Notes: a model not told the origin generated them from the letters alone. Shown: positions 50,395-59,458, numbered from the stretch's first letter. The stretch: DNA of 64,000 nt from CAYFRC01 sp050946115 (GCA_050946115.1 JBMNUF010000002.1:62001-126000), one strand, 5' to 3'. Translations and numbers: made by a program.

Positions 50395-52665
50395 TTATTC
50401 GACCTTGCCTTCCAGAATACACGTCAGATCCCCACATGTCGCCCGCACCCGGACGATGCCCTTGCCCGTTCCCGATAGATATGCGACCGCCCGCCCAAGG
50501 TGCATTGGGCAGGTATCCCCGTGCGCATCGTGGTCGCCCATGAAATCGCCGCCGTCGATGCCGCGCAGTTCGGCGTTGCCCTCTGCCTCCACGTGGAGCG
50601 CAGGGCTCGTCTTCGTCCAGATTTGCCCAAAGCCGTCGAGCAGGGTAAATTCCGCGTGGAACACATTTCTTCCGCTTCGGAGCGTTTCTTCAAAGAAAGT
50701 GCCCGAAAGCGTCGTCGGCGCATCCGGCGGATAGAAGATTTTTTGTGCGACCAAATCGCCGTTTTTATAGCCCTCCACGCGCAGCGCACCCCTGAAGTAC
50801 GGCATATGACAGTGCGCCATGCCGTCCTTTTCGACCTTGCAGCGCGACGGGAAGCCCCTTGCGCCGAACAGTACCACTTCGTCGCAGTTCGTCATAATGC
50901 CGATGTGTACCATCAGCCCCTCGCGCTGCGCGTCCCAACCCTCGCGCATGAGCGGAAAGCTCCAGTTCGGCATCGCTCGGTCGTCGTAGGCGGTTTCGTC
51001 GAACACGCCGATTTCGAGCACGGGCACGTCCTTTTGCCATTGCGATTTGAGATAAGCGCTCCGCAGCTTTTCAAAGCCCGCGCTGCTCAGTGCACTGCCC
51101 GTCCAGCCCTTGCACGGATAGCCCGACGATTCCCCGAGATAGTCTACACCCGCCCAGATGAAGCCGCCCGCGACATAGGGCTTGTCCCACACGTCGTTCC
51201 ACGGGGAGCGCGCCTCGATCGCGGTGTTGTTGTTTTCGGCGAGGCGGTAATAGGTGAACACTTCGCTGCCGATGATCGCCTTGGAAAAGCCCGCCTCGCG
51301 CAGCGAAGCGTAGTACTGCTCCATGTAATTGCCCATGAAGACATCCACGATCTCGCCGTAGCGCAAAATCGCCTCGATGCGCGCTTTCAGCGGCGTCGCG
51401 TCGTTGTATCCGGGGATACAGAAGCCGATCAGGGCCTGCGAGACCTGCCGCGAGGGGTCGAGCTGCCTTGCGGCATCGCAAAGCTCCTTCAGATCCCGAT
51501 AATACTGTTCCGAATACTGGATTTCGACTTCGTTGCCCACGCTCCATAGCACGATCGACGGATGGTTCCTGTCCCGCGCGATCATCATCCGCAGGTCCGA
51601 AATCTTCTCTTTGTCGAACAGCTTATCGTAATAGAGCGCGGAGCCGTGCCACTTGTCGTAAAGTTCGTCGATCATCACCATGCCGAGCCTGTCGCACAGA
51701 TCGTACAGCTCCTGCGCATGCGGGTTGTGCGAGCAGCGGATCGCGTTGCAGCCGAGCGCCTTGAGCTTTTTCAGCCGTCTTTCCCACACGCCCTCGGGCA
51801 CCGCCGCACCGAAGCATGCGCCGCCGTCGTGGTGCAGGTTCGCGCCGAAGAGCTTGCGCGGCACGCCGTTCAATACGAAGCCGTTTTCGCCGTCAAAGTG
51901 CGCCCGGCGAAAGCCGACGGTTTCATACGCCGTGTCCGTCACCGCGCCGTTTTCCACGAGTTCAACCTTAAGCGCATACAGGTTCGGGCTATCCATATCC
52001 CATAAAAGGACGTTTTCCACGTCGATCGGCGCGTTTTCCGATACAAAAACCGCCCCGTCCGGCGCGGTGAGCGTGAGGCGCACATCCGATGCTTCGCCCG
52101 CCGTGTCGAGCGACACGGCAAGGCGCGCCGCGCTGCCGTCCAAGGTGTACTCCGTCCGAATGCCAAACGGCCTGATGTGCGTTTTGTCTTTCACCAAGAG
52201 ATAGCACTCGCGGTACAGCCCCGCGCCGCTATACCACCTGTCGCCGATGGAAGATGCATTATCTACCTTTATTGCAAGAAGTTGCGATGCCCCGGGCTTC
52301 AGCGTTCCCGAAAGGTCGATGACGTGCGGCACATAGCCGTACCTGTGCCCGCCGACGCGGACGCCGTCGAGATATACCTCATAAAACCTTTGGCAGCCCT
52401 CGATCACGAGATAGACCGTCTTTTCTTCCCAATCCGCGCCCGAAACGATCTCCCGCCTGTACCAGCCGATCTCGCTTCGCGGGTAAAAGCCCTGCGCGCC
52501 GCCCATCTCCATGTCCGGGTCGCGCCGGTTTTCGATCTGCCAGTCGTGCGGGAGCGCGACCTCCCGAAAGCCGCGCGACGCAAAGTCGGGCTTTTCCACG
52601 CCGGAAGCGCCCGTGCACCTGAAGAGCCAGCCCGTATCCAAAGGGATTCTGTCCGTAAAGGTCAT
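50395..52665 (-). CDS. Glycoside hydrolase family 2 beta-galactosidase
   Basis: A 756-residue cytoplasmic enzyme. The sugar-binding domain has VALPHDWQIEN, YEVYLDGVRVGGHRYGY; the Ig-like domain follows; the barrel has LFGANLHHDGG, IRCSHNPHAQELYDLCDRLG, the acid/base Glu379 in WSVGNEVE and the nucleophile Glu468 in IIGSEVFTY. A C-terminal beta domain completes the DUF4982-type layout of galactosidases. It hydrolyses beta-galactosides or related sugars. It lies 12 bases behind the MazG-like gene and precedes the M16 peptidase. Confidence 0.95.
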   Translation of the reverse strand: MTFTDRIPLDTGWLFRCTGASGVEKPDFASRGFREVALPHDWQIENRRDPDMEMGGAQGFYPRSEIGWYRREIVSGADWEEKTVYLVIEGCQRFYEVYLDGVRVGGHRYGYVPHVIDLSGTLKPGASQLLAIKVDNASSIGDRWYSGAGLYRECYLLVKDKTHIRPFGIRTEYTLDGSAARLAVSLDTAGEASDVRLTLTAPDGAVFVSENAPIDVENVLLWDMDSPNLYALKVELVENGAVTDTAYETVGFRRAHFDGENGFVLNGVPRKLFGANLHHDGGACFGAAVPEGVWERRLKKLKALGCNAIRCSHNPHAQELYDLCDRLGMVMIDELYDKWHGSALYYDKLFDKEKISDLRMMIARDRNHPSIVLWSVGNEVEIQYSEQYYRDLKELCDAARQLDPSRQVSQALIGFCIPGYNDATPLKARIEAILRYGEIVDVFMGNYMEQYYASLREAGFSKAIIGSEVFTYYRLAENNNTAIEARSPWNDVWDKPYVAGGFIWAGVDYLGESSGYPCKGWTGSALSSAGFEKLRSAYLKSQWQKDVPVLEIGVFDETAYDDRAMPNWSFPLMREGWDAQREGLMVHIGIMTNCDEVVLFGARGFPSRCKVEKDGMAHCHMPYFRGALRVEGYKNGDLVAQKIFYPPDAPTTLSGTFFEETLRSGRNVFHAEFTLLDGFGQIWTKTSPALHVEAEGNAELRGIDGGDFMGDHDAHGDTCPMHLGRAVAYLSGTGKGIVRVRATCGDLTCILEGKVE

Positions 52666-52677
52666 GTGCGTTCCCTC

Positions 52678-53004
52678 CTATTCTCCAAAGGCGATGCCGC
52701 TCGGGTATCGCGCGTTGTTGAGTTCCTCCTTGATCGGAATCCACGTCTCCAGATCGATGCCCGCGGAGTTTGCAAAGCGCAGAAGGTAATACAGGATATC
52801 GTACACCTCTTCCTCGATGCTGCCCTTGATGTCGTCCTTCCCCGTCGCGCGGCGCGCGCCGCGCAGCACGCAGCCCGCGAGCTCGCCCAACTCCTCCGTG
52901 AGCTTCACGAGGCAGGTTTCGAGGTCTTCGCACCCGTCGATCTGCCCCTGTTTGCGGCGCAAATAGTCCTGCATGTATCGGATCGTGATCGCACCCTGTT
53001 CCAT
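52678..53004 (-). CDS. MazG-like nucleotide pyrophosphohydrolase
   Basis: A 108-residue all-alpha NTP-PPase of the MazG superfamily. The metal-binding helix pattern is in LVKLTEELGELAGCVLRG (EExxE) and GSIEEEVYDILYYLLRFAN (ExxD), the two parts that bind Mg2+. It likely hydrolyses non-canonical or excess nucleoside triphosphates. The ATG at 53004 is preferred over an in-frame GTG at 53019 because a GGGGGT site lies between them. It stands between the MATE gene and the GH2 gene. Confidence 0.87.
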   Translation of the reverse strand: MEQGAITIRYMQDYLRRKQGQIDGCEDLETCLVKLTEELGELAGCVLRGARRATGKDDIKGSIEEEVYDILYYLLRFANSAGIDLETWIPIKEELNNARYPSGIAFGE

Positions 53005-53032
53005 CGGAAACACCCCCACTCCCGTTCTGTGC

Positions 53033-53058
53033 GAAAACCGCGCCCGATCAAAGGGCGC
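53033..53058 (-). terminator. Terminator after the MATE gene
   Basis: Minus strand: GGCGCCC pairs with GGGCGC around a seven-base loop and is followed by GGTTTTC, right behind the stop codon. Confidence 0.65.
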
Positions 53059-54411
53059 CTACCGTTTCCACCTGCCGCTTATGTAATAGGTCGCGCCGAT
53101 GGCGATCGGCATGAAGCCCGCCAGCGCGTCGCCGAACCAAAAGCCCCGACAGCCCATGCCCAGCGCGAAACCCATGAGCGATGCGATGCCCACGCGGGAG
53201 ATGACCCCGTCGATCAGCGCGACCGCGAGGTTGAGTCGCGTGTTGCCCGAGCCGTTGATGAGCGAAAACGCCATTGAGCGCGTGGCGGAACCGTAGAAAT
53301 TGAACACCGTCGGCAGCACGACGATCGATGCGCTCGCAAGCACGTTCGCGTCCGACGTAAACAGCGCGAAGATCTGTCTGTTGAAAGCAAGGAGCACGGC
53401 GGAAAAAAACGTCGCGATGATGAGTCCCGTCCCGAGCACGGTCTTCAGTATGACGGGCACGCGCTCGTTTTTCCTCGCGCCGAGGTTTTGCCCCACCATG
53501 GAGCTCCCCGCCGTCGTAAACGAATTGGAGACGATGCCGCTGACCATGTTCACCTTGTTGTATATGCCGCCCATCGCGGCAAAGAGCATGCCCTCCGCGT
53601 TGATCCATGCCGTCAGGACGATCTTGGAAAAGCTGATCGCCGCCGACTGGATCGCCATGGGGATGCCGAGCGAGAGGATCCTGAAAAGGGCGAAACGGTC
53701 GATCTTGAAGCTCCTGATGCGGAAATCGAAGCCGAAGCTCTCCTTGTTGAGGTAGAGATAGACGATGGATGCGACAAAACTCACGCCCTGCCCGATCACC
53801 GTCGCGAGCGCCGCGCCAAACACCTCCATGCCGCAGTACTTCACGAAGACGATGTCCAGCGCCATATTGAACACCGCCGCGATCGCGATGAACACGAACG
53901 GGCGCTTCGAATCGCCCATGCCGCGCAAAATCGCGGAGACGATGTTGTAGCCGTAGATGAATGCGAGCCCCCATATGCATGTTACGGTATAATCCATCGT
54001 GTAGGCGTAGGCTTCCTCGGGCGTGTTGAGCAGGTGCAGTATGGTGTCCTTCAGGAAATAGCAGACGATCGTAAGCGCGACGGAAATGCATAAAAGCGTC
54101 GTGAACATGGTGCCGATCGTCTTTTGCACGCGATCGGAATCTCTCGCGCCCACGTACTGCGCGATCAATACCTGCCCCGCGGAGGAAAAGCCCATCGCAA
54201 GGAAGGTCAGAAGGCGCAAGATGTCGCCGCCGATCGACACCGCCGCCATCCCGGCGCCGCCGATATATTGCCCGACGACCACCATGTCGACGAGACTGTA
54301 CACCGCCTGCAGCGCGTTGGAGACGAACAGCGGCAGCGCAAACCGCATCAAAAGCCCCGCAACCGATCCCTCTGTCAAATCCCGTGTCATGGTATTGGTG
54401 CCGTTTTCCAT
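53059..54411 (-). CDS. MATE-family multidrug/cation antiporter
   Basis: A 450-residue inner-membrane exporter with twelve predicted helices. Characteristic parts are LTEGSVAGLLMRFALPLFVS, YSLVDMVVVGQYIGGAGMAA, GQVLIAQYVGARDSDRVQ and, in the second half, SSMVGQNLGARKNERV. MATE proteins of the DinF/NorM type export cationic drugs with Na+ or H+. The ATG at 54411 follows GCGAGG, and an extended -10 lies just upstream; longer readings would begin before that promoter. Confidence 0.92.
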   Translation of the reverse strand: MENGTNTMTRDLTEGSVAGLLMRFALPLFVSNALQAVYSLVDMVVVGQYIGGAGMAAVSIGGDILRLLTFLAMGFSSAGQVLIAQYVGARDSDRVQKTIGTMFTTLLCISVALTIVCYFLKDTILHLLNTPEEAYAYTMDYTVTCIWGLAFIYGYNIVSAILRGMGDSKRPFVFIAIAAVFNMALDIVFVKYCGMEVFGAALATVIGQGVSFVASIVYLYLNKESFGFDFRIRSFKIDRFALFRILSLGIPMAIQSAAISFSKIVLTAWINAEGMLFAAMGGIYNKVNMVSGIVSNSFTTAGSSMVGQNLGARKNERVPVILKTVLGTGLIIATFFSAVLLAFNRQIFALFTSDANVLASASIVVLPTVFNFYGSATRSMAFSLINGSGNTRLNLAVALIDGVISRVGIASLMGFALGMGCRGFWFGDALAGFMPIAIGATYYISGRWKR

Positions 54412-54442
54412 TCCGCATGTACCTCGCATCGTTCTATGGAAC

Positions 54443-54451
54443 AGTATAGCA
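54443..54451 (-). promoter_or_regulatory. Extended -10 promoter of the MATE gene
   Basis: Minus strand TGCTATACT, with -10 at 54443-54448, about 30 bases before the start codon. No clear -35. Confidence 0.5.
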
Positions 54452-54772
54452 CCCGAACGTAAAAAATCGGCGTCATATGCCGAAACAATGCAAAAGAAAT
54501 GCTTCAAACAACTCCACATATTGTATGGGCATTGTACATACAGCGTGAAGGGACGCCGCCCTTTGCCTCCGCATAAAGCCCGTTTGGAAGCGGTTCGCGC
54601 CGAAAACATACACTCCGGGGAAATCCTCCGCGTGGCGAATGTCCCTCTCCGGGTCGAGCTTTCGCATTCTCCGAAAATGTATTTTCAGGCGAAACATTTC
54701 CTTTTGTGGGAAATTGCTTCGATTTTCGGGGCATCGTGTTGTATTTTTTACACTTGAACATTAACTTTTACG

Positions 54773-54801
54773 TTGACTTTCGTTTTTTCGTACTGTATAA
54801 T
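54773..54801 (+). promoter_or_regulatory. Promoter of the CUT2 sugar importer operon
   Basis: -35 TTGACT (54773-54778), 17-base spacer, -10 TATAAT (54796-54801), 33 bases before the TTG start codon. Confidence 0.9.
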
Positions 54802-54833
54802 TGTATAAGAAACTTTAGACAGGAGGGAGCATT

Positions 54834-56336
54834 TTGGCGGACATCCTTCTCGAGATGGAAGGTATACAAAAGTATTTTCCCGGCGTACACGCGCTAAACA
54901 ACTGCCGATTCGACCTGAAGGCAGGGGAAGTGCACGCGCTCGTCGGCGAAAACGGCGCGGGAAAATCCACGTTGATGAAAATTCTGTCCGGCATCTACAC
55001 CAAAGATGGCGGAGTTGTTCGGCTGGAGGGCAAAGAGATAAACCTCTCCGGCACGCTCGAGGCGCAGAATCTGGGCATCAGCATCATCCATCAGGAAATC
55101 AGCCTCATGCAGGACCTGACCGTATCCGAAAACATCTTCATCGGCAGGGAGCCGATGAACGGCTTCATGCTCAACAAGCGTCGGCAGGACGAAATGACGA
55201 CGCAGCTTCTGGAATCTCTGAATCTCAGGGACATTCGCGCCAACACCAAGGTCGCCTCACTCACCGTCGCGAAACAGCAGATGGTCGAGATCGCGAAGGC
55301 GCTCTCCTTTGAGAACACGAAGATTCTCATCATGGACGAGCCAACCGCCGCGCTCACGGAAGTGGAGATCGAAGATTTGTTCCGCTTCATCCACATGCTC
55401 AAGGCAAAGGGCGTGGGCATCGTCTACATCTCCCACCGCATGGAAGAGATCAAGCAGATCGCCGACCGCGTGACCGTCATGCGCGACGGGCAGTACGTCG
55501 GCACGCGCGACGCGCGCACGACCCCGATGGACGAGATTATCTCCATGATGGTCGGCCGCGTGATCTACGAGGAACCGAAGACGGCGTCCAACGTCAAGCC
55601 GGGCGCGCCCGTCGTGTTAGAGGTGCAAAACCTCGTCTCCCCCGCCGTGCACAACGTCTCCTTCTCCCTGCGCAGGGGCGAAATCTTGGGGCTTGCGGGG
55701 CTCATGGGTGCGGGGCGCACGGAGACCGCGCGGCTCATCTGCGGCGCGGACCCCTTGTCCGACGGCAAGATTTTCGTGAACGGCAAAGAGGTGAAGATTT
55801 CGCAGCCCTCCGACGCCGTCGCCGCGGGTATAGGCTACCTCTCCGAGGACAGAAAGAGATACGGGCTGTGCCTGGGGCTGGGCGTTTCGGACAACGTGGT
55901 GCTGCCGAGCCTTGACGCGCACACGGACGGCCTCGTGGTCGACGACCGCAAGATTTTGGAGACCACACGTCGCTTCATCGATGCGATCCAAATCAAGACG
56001 CCGACCGAGCGCACCGTCACCAAGGGGCTTTCCGGCGGCAACCAGCAAAAGGTGGTCCTCGCGAAATGGCTCGAGCGCGACTGCGATGTCCTCATCTTCG
56101 ACGAACCGACGCGCGGCATCGACGTGGGCGCGAAGAGCGAAATCTATAAGCTCATGCACGATCTCGTGGACAGCGGCAAGTCCATCATCATGATCTCCTC
56201 GGAGCTGCCCGAGCTCCTGCGCATGGCGGACCGCATCGTGGTCATGTGCGAGGGAGCCAAGACGGGCGAACTGCCCATCGAGGAGGCTACGCAGGAAAAA
56301 ATCATGGCGCTTGCGACGAAATACAGGGAGGCATAA
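54834..56336 (+). CDS. CUT2 sugar ABC transporter ATPase (RbsA/MglA-like)
   Basis: A 500-residue protein with two fused ATPase domains. The first has Walker A GENGAGKST, Walker B ILIMDEPTAAL and a signature that reads VASLTVAKQQ rather than LSGGQ. The second has a changed P-loop GLMGAGRTE, the signature GLSGGNQQKV and FDEPTRGIDVGAK, as usual for RbsA/MglA/XylG. It powers uptake of a pentose or hexose. The start is a TTG at 54834 with AGGAGGGAG before it; no ATG fits. Permease and binding protein follow in one operon. Confidence 0.95.
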   Translation: MADILLEMEGIQKYFPGVHALNNCRFDLKAGEVHALVGENGAGKSTLMKILSGIYTKDGGVVRLEGKEINLSGTLEAQNLGISIIHQEISLMQDLTVSENIFIGREPMNGFMLNKRRQDEMTTQLLESLNLRDIRANTKVASLTVAKQQMVEIAKALSFENTKILIMDEPTAALTEVEIEDLFRFIHMLKAKGVGIVYISHRMEEIKQIADRVTVMRDGQYVGTRDARTTPMDEIISMMVGRVIYEEPKTASNVKPGAPVVLEVQNLVSPAVHNVSFSLRRGEILGLAGLMGAGRTETARLICGADPLSDGKIFVNGKEVKISQPSDAVAAGIGYLSEDRKRYGLCLGLGVSDNVVLPSLDAHTDGLVVDDRKILETTRRFIDAIQIKTPTERTVTKGLSGGNQQKVVLAKWLERDCDVLIFDEPTRGIDVGAKSEIYKLMHDLVDSGKSIIMISSELPELLRMADRIVVMCEGAKTGELPIEEATQEKIMALATKYREA

Positions 56337-56341
56337 TACCG

Positions 56342-57331
56342 ATGAATAACAGACTCAACATGCAAAAGCTCCTCGCGCCGGCGGCGCTCGTGATACTGTA
56401 CGTGTTCTTCTCGATCTTCGGCAAGAACTTTTTCGACACCTACACGCTGAAGACCATTTTGGAATCCGCGTATTACGTGGGTTTCATGGCATTTGGCGTT
56501 ACGTTTGTCATCATCTCCGGCGGCATCGACCTGTCCCTGGGCGCGAACATGCTGTGTTCCTCGCTCATCGGCTGCTACGCCTATGCCGCGTGGGGATTCC
56601 CGCTCTGGCTCGGGCTGATATTGGCGCTTTGCATCGGCACGCTGTTCGGATTCCTCAACGGCGTCATGATCGCGAAGTTCAAGCTCCCGCCCTTCATCGC
56701 GACCCTGGGAACGCAGATGGTGGCGCTGGGCATCGGCTCCATCCTGACGAATGTTCAGACGCAGCGGTATCCGACCGTCGGCTCTCCGGACGAATGGTTC
56801 AAGACGGTGTTCTACCGCGCGAACCTGTTCGGCATCAAGGGCTTTCCCGTCGGCGCGATCTATCTGTTCGTCGCGTTCTTCGTGTGCGTGTTTCTGCTGA
56901 ACAAGACGAAATTCGGCAGATACGCCCTCGCGATCGGCTCCAACGAGGAGGCGGCGCGCCTGTCCGGCGTGAAGACCGAAAACTGGAAGATTCTCATCTA
57001 CACGGTGTGCGGATTTTTCTGCGCGATCGCCGGCATCTTCTACGCGGCCTGCTATACGACCGTCATCCCCGGCACCGGCAACGGCCTGGAGATGAACGGC
57101 ATCACGGCGGTCATCATCGGCGGCACGTCCATGGCGGGCGGCTCCGGCTCCCTCGTGGGCACGTTGATCGGCGTATTCATCATGGCGGTGCTCAAGACCG
57201 GCCTCCCCGCCATCGGGCTGCAGTCCCAGTGGCAAACCTTCTTCACCGGCATCGTCGTCATCGGCGCGGTGCTGCTCGACCAGGCGCGCATCCGCTCCGC
57301 CAACCGCGTGAAAGCCGCGAAGAAGGGCTGA
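56342..57331 (+). CDS. CUT2 sugar ABC transporter permease (RbsC-like)
   Basis: A 329-residue inner-membrane permease of the BPD_transp_2 family with about ten hydrophobic segments. It shows VIISGGIDLSLGANMLCSS, LNGVMIAKFKLPPFIATLGT, YALAIGSNEEAARLSGV and IIGGTSMAGGSGSLVGTLIG, all RbsC/XylH signatures. The ATG lies five bases after the ATPase stop codon, and GGGAGG stands before that stop. It forms the channel dimer for the same importer. Confidence 0.94.
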   Translation: MNNRLNMQKLLAPAALVILYVFFSIFGKNFFDTYTLKTILESAYYVGFMAFGVTFVIISGGIDLSLGANMLCSSLIGCYAYAAWGFPLWLGLILALCIGTLFGFLNGVMIAKFKLPPFIATLGTQMVALGIGSILTNVQTQRYPTVGSPDEWFKTVFYRANLFGIKGFPVGAIYLFVAFFVCVFLLNKTKFGRYALAIGSNEEAARLSGVKTENWKILIYTVCGFFCAIAGIFYAACYTTVIPGTGNGLEMNGITAVIIGGTSMAGGSGSLVGTLIGVFIMAVLKTGLPAIGLQSQWQTFFTGIVVIGAVLLDQARIRSANRVKAAKKG

Positions 57332-57393
57332 CTTCGGTTCTATCGGGACAAACTCCCGTTAGGATAAATACTCTATAAGGAGGATTTCTCAGT

Positions 57394-58452
57394 ATGAAGA
57401 AATTCCTGTCGATCCTGTTGGTTTCCCTCATGGTGCTTTCTCTGTTCGGCGCCGCGCTCGCCGAGGAGAAAATGTACATCCCCGTCATGGCGAAGGGCTT
57501 CCAGCACCAGTTCTGGCAGACCGTAGCCGCCGGCGCGCACAAAGCCGCCGAGGACTATGGCGTGGACATCTATTTCGACGGCCCTGCCTCCGAGACGAAC
57601 ATCGACGAGCAGGTCGAAATGCTCAAGAAAGAAATGGCGAAGGAGCCCAAGGCAATCGCGCTTGCGGCGCTCTCCACCGATGCCGTCATGACCGAGCTGC
57701 AGGAGTGCCTCGACAAGGGCATTCCGGTAATCGGCTTTGACTCGGGCGTTCCGAACGCCCCCGAAGGCTCCATCCGCGCCACAGCCTCCACCGACAACGA
57801 AGCCGCAGCCGCGCTCGCGGCCGAGAAGATGATGGAGCAGGAAGGCTTCGCCGACATGCTCGCAGCCGCCACCGCGGACGCCCCGGTCGTGATCGCCGTC
57901 ATCTCCCAGGAAGCGGTCTCCGGCTCCATCGTGGGCCGCACCACCGGCTTCGTCAACAAGATGAAGGAACTCGCTTCCGCCTATAACACCGTCTCCGTCA
58001 CCGGCCACTCCATCTGGGCGGACGAAGTTGAAGGCGCGGGCGTCATCATCCATGTGCAGATTTCCGCAACCACCGAGGCGACCGACGTTGCGACCGCTTC
58101 CAACGCAGTTCTCAACATGGACAACCTGAAGGCCGTGTTCATCTCCAACGAAGGCGCGGTCACCGGCTTCCTCGCGGCGACTGCCGACGGCAGCGAGCTC
58201 GCGGACGGCGGCCGCTATGCGGACCTGATGGTCGCGGGCTTTGACGCGGGTGCGTCCCAGAAGAACGCCGTGCGTCAGGGTTGGTTCATCGGCTCCGTCA
58301 CGCAGGACCCCTACATGATCGGCTACTACGCGGTTGAGCTGGCGGTCAAGGCCGCCAACGGCGAAGAGGTTTCCGACATCGATACCGGCGCGCAGTGGTA
58401 TACCGCCGAAAATATCGACGACGAGATGATCTCCATGCTCGTTTACGACTAA
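57394..58452 (+). CDS. Periplasmic-type sugar-binding protein (RbsB-like)
   Basis: A 352-residue exported receptor. The signal peptide (KKFLSILLVSLMVLSLFG) has a cleavage site near ALA-EE and no lipobox. The mature part begins with YIPVMAKGFQHQFWQTVAAG, has DEQVEMLKKEMAKEPKAIAL, IPVIGFDSGVPN and the sugar-contact motif VAGFDAGASQKNAVRQGW, as in RbsB/XylF. Ligand is unknown; xylose, ribose or galactose are candidates. AAGGAGG precedes the ATG. It closes the operon ahead of a terminator. Confidence 0.94.
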   Translation: MKKFLSILLVSLMVLSLFGAALAEEKMYIPVMAKGFQHQFWQTVAAGAHKAAEDYGVDIYFDGPASETNIDEQVEMLKKEMAKEPKAIALAALSTDAVMTELQECLDKGIPVIGFDSGVPNAPEGSIRATASTDNEAAAALAAEKMMEQEGFADMLAAATADAPVVIAVISQEAVSGSIVGRTTGFVNKMKELASAYNTVSVTGHSIWADEVEGAGVIIHVQISATTEATDVATASNAVLNMDNLKAVFISNEGAVTGFLAATADGSELADGGRYADLMVAGFDAGASQKNAVRQGWFIGSVTQDPYMIGYYAVELAVKAANGEEVSDIDTGAQWYTAENIDDEMISMLVYD

Positions 58453-58464
58453 TCTGTAACTTCT

Positions 58465-58502
58465 GCCTCCTCACTTTGTTAAGTGGGGAGGCAATTTCTT
58501 TT
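58465..58502 (+). terminator. Terminator of the CUT2 operon
   Basis: GCCTCCTCACTT pairs with AAGTGGGGAGGC (12 pairs, one G-T) around TGTT and is followed by AATTTCTTTT. Confidence 0.85.
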
Positions 58503-58532
58503 CCGAAGTATGGTAAAATTTGGAATTTTCTA

Positions 58533-58561
58533 TTGATTTTTCGTCCGAAAGGGTGTAAACT
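58533..58561 (+). promoter_or_regulatory. Promoter of the structured RNA/zinc-ribbon gene
   Basis: -35 TTGATT (58533-58538), 17-base spacer, -10 TAAACT (58556-58561). Transcription would begin near 58568, at GGGAACAGG. Confidence 0.6.
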
Positions 58562-58567
58562 ATTCTT

Positions 58568-58800
58568 GGATGCGCGGGAACAGGTCTGTGGTTGCAAATC
58601 GATGCCAGTCGCAGGCAAAACGATCCACGTAAACCGGCCAAAGTGCCGGTGAGCATGGTGCGGCTTAGGAGTAAGTCCGGCCACCTTCGGGTGAGAGGGT
58701 CAGTAGTGGGGGAACGGTTTGTTCTATGAGCGAAATCTCCTGCCGGCGGGTGTGGGGTCAAAGACCAGGTCAGCTGGTGCTGCGCAGACCGATCAATTTT
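58568..58800 (+). ncRNA. Long structured RNA in front of a zinc-ribbon gene, class not assigned
   Basis: No reading frame is supported here, yet the sequence folds well. GAACAG (58569-58574) pairs with TTGTTC (58729-58734) and closes a domain. Inside are GTGG/CCAC around a GCC/GGC hairpin, the hairpin ACCGGC/GCCGGT, GGCTTA/TAAGTC with a GGAG loop, and CACC-TTCG-GGTG with a stable tetraloop; behind it lies GGTC-AAA-GACC. It starts right behind a promoter and runs to the ribosome-binding site of the next gene. Length and position recall the raiA RNA of Bacillota, but I cannot confirm that. A riboswitch or a free-standing RNA are both possible. Confidence 0.6.
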
Positions 58801-58816
58801 ACAGGGGGAAATTCCA

Positions 58817-59107
58817 ATGTACGAAGACAAGACGCTGGTTTGCAGAGATTGTGGCCAGGAATTCGTGTTCACCTCCGGTGAGCAGGCTTTCTATGCGGAG
58901 AAGGGTTTCCAGAATGAGCCCACTCGCTGCAAGGCGTGCCGCGATGCTCGCAAGGCGAACCGTTCCAACAACGGCGAGCCGCGCGAGATGTATGAAACTA
59001 CGTGCGCAGAGTGCGGTGCGCCCACCCGCGTTCCGTTCATTCCCAAGAGCGATCGTCCCATCTATTGCAGCGCGTGCTTCGCAGCACACCGCGCCGGGAA
59101 TCGCTAA
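58817..59107 (+). CDS. Zinc-ribbon protein (zf-trcl type)
   Basis: A 96-residue protein with two zinc ribbons. The first has CRDCG and CKACR around EFVFTSGEQAFYAEKGF, the second CAECG with CSACF. The first part belongs to a small family common in Bacillota and Chloroflexi with unknown role; four CxxC pairs suggest binding of two zinc ions and perhaps RNA or DNA. AGGGGG lies nine bases before the ATG. It follows the structured RNA on the same transcript, which may control it. Confidence 0.88.
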   Translation: MYEDKTLVCRDCGQEFVFTSGEQAFYAEKGFQNEPTRCKACRDARKANRSNNGEPREMYETTCAECGAPTRVPFIPKSDRPIYCSACFAAHRAGNR

Positions 59108-59120
59108 ACGACCGACAAAA

Positions 59121-59156
59121 AAACCGCCGCTTCCTTTCGGGGCGGCGGTTTTCTTT
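59121..59156. terminator. Bidirectional terminator
   Basis: ACCGCCGC pairs with GCGGCGGT. TTTTCTTTT follows on the plus strand and seven T follow on the minus strand, serving both convergent genes. Confidence 0.92.
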
Positions 59157-59160
59157 TGCG

Positions 59161-59427
59161 CTATATCGCGTGCTTCACGCGGTCGGCTTCCTCGGCGCGC
59201 TTGGCGTTGTTGAAACGATCGCGCGTGCCCACGAGATATCCCGTGATGCGGCGGATGCGATCGAACGGCACGCCGTCAAAATCGTAATCCAGGTCGACAA
59301 AGTCGCCGTCTACGCGGATAGAAATCGCGGAAGGCTCCCTGCCGTATCTTTCCCTTGCGCGATCGATGTATGCGTCGATCTCCTTTTGTTCCATGGTTCC
59401 GTTTACAACCGATACCTTGCAGCCCAT
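59161..59427 (-). CDS. Small protein resembling the C-terminal end of anaerobic ribonucleotide reductase
   Basis: An 88-residue soluble protein. Its C-terminal half, FDRIRRITGYLVGTRDRFNN followed by AKRAEEADRVKH, resembles the end of NrdD (the V-T/C-GYL stretch, RFN and K-x-EE-x-x-RV), but the zinc cysteines and the glycyl radical loop are absent. The N-terminal half (TMEQKEIDAYIDRARERYG) is helical and then strand-rich. The role is unknown. The ATG at 59427 follows AGGAGGAG, and a near-consensus promoter lies upstream, so it is expressed alone. Confidence 0.75.
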   Translation of the reverse strand: MGCKVSVVNGTMEQKEIDAYIDRARERYGREPSAISIRVDGDFVDLDYDFDGVPFDRIRRITGYLVGTRDRFNNAKRAEEADRVKHAI

Positions 59428-59458
59428 CGTATACTCCTCCTCTTGTGGTTCTACAGAT

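Larger units (their letters stand above)
54412..54833. other. Intergenic region between MATE gene and sugar importer operon
   Basis: Besides the two divergent promoters (54443-54451 and 54773-54801) I see no convincing gene. An 89-codon plus-strand frame at 54487-54757 has no ribosome-binding site, lies before the importer promoter and shows no family motif. Confidence 0.5.

Noticed and set aside
54487..54757. Plus-strand 89-codon frame before the CUT2 operon
   Set aside because: No ribosome-binding site, no motif, and it lies upstream of the operon promoter; it reads as non-coding.
58568..58800. Cobalamin riboswitch or RNase P RNA as identity of the structured RNA
   Set aside because: The conserved GCCACTG and AGCCAGGAGACC boxes of the cobalamin class and the conserved core of RNase P RNA are not present.
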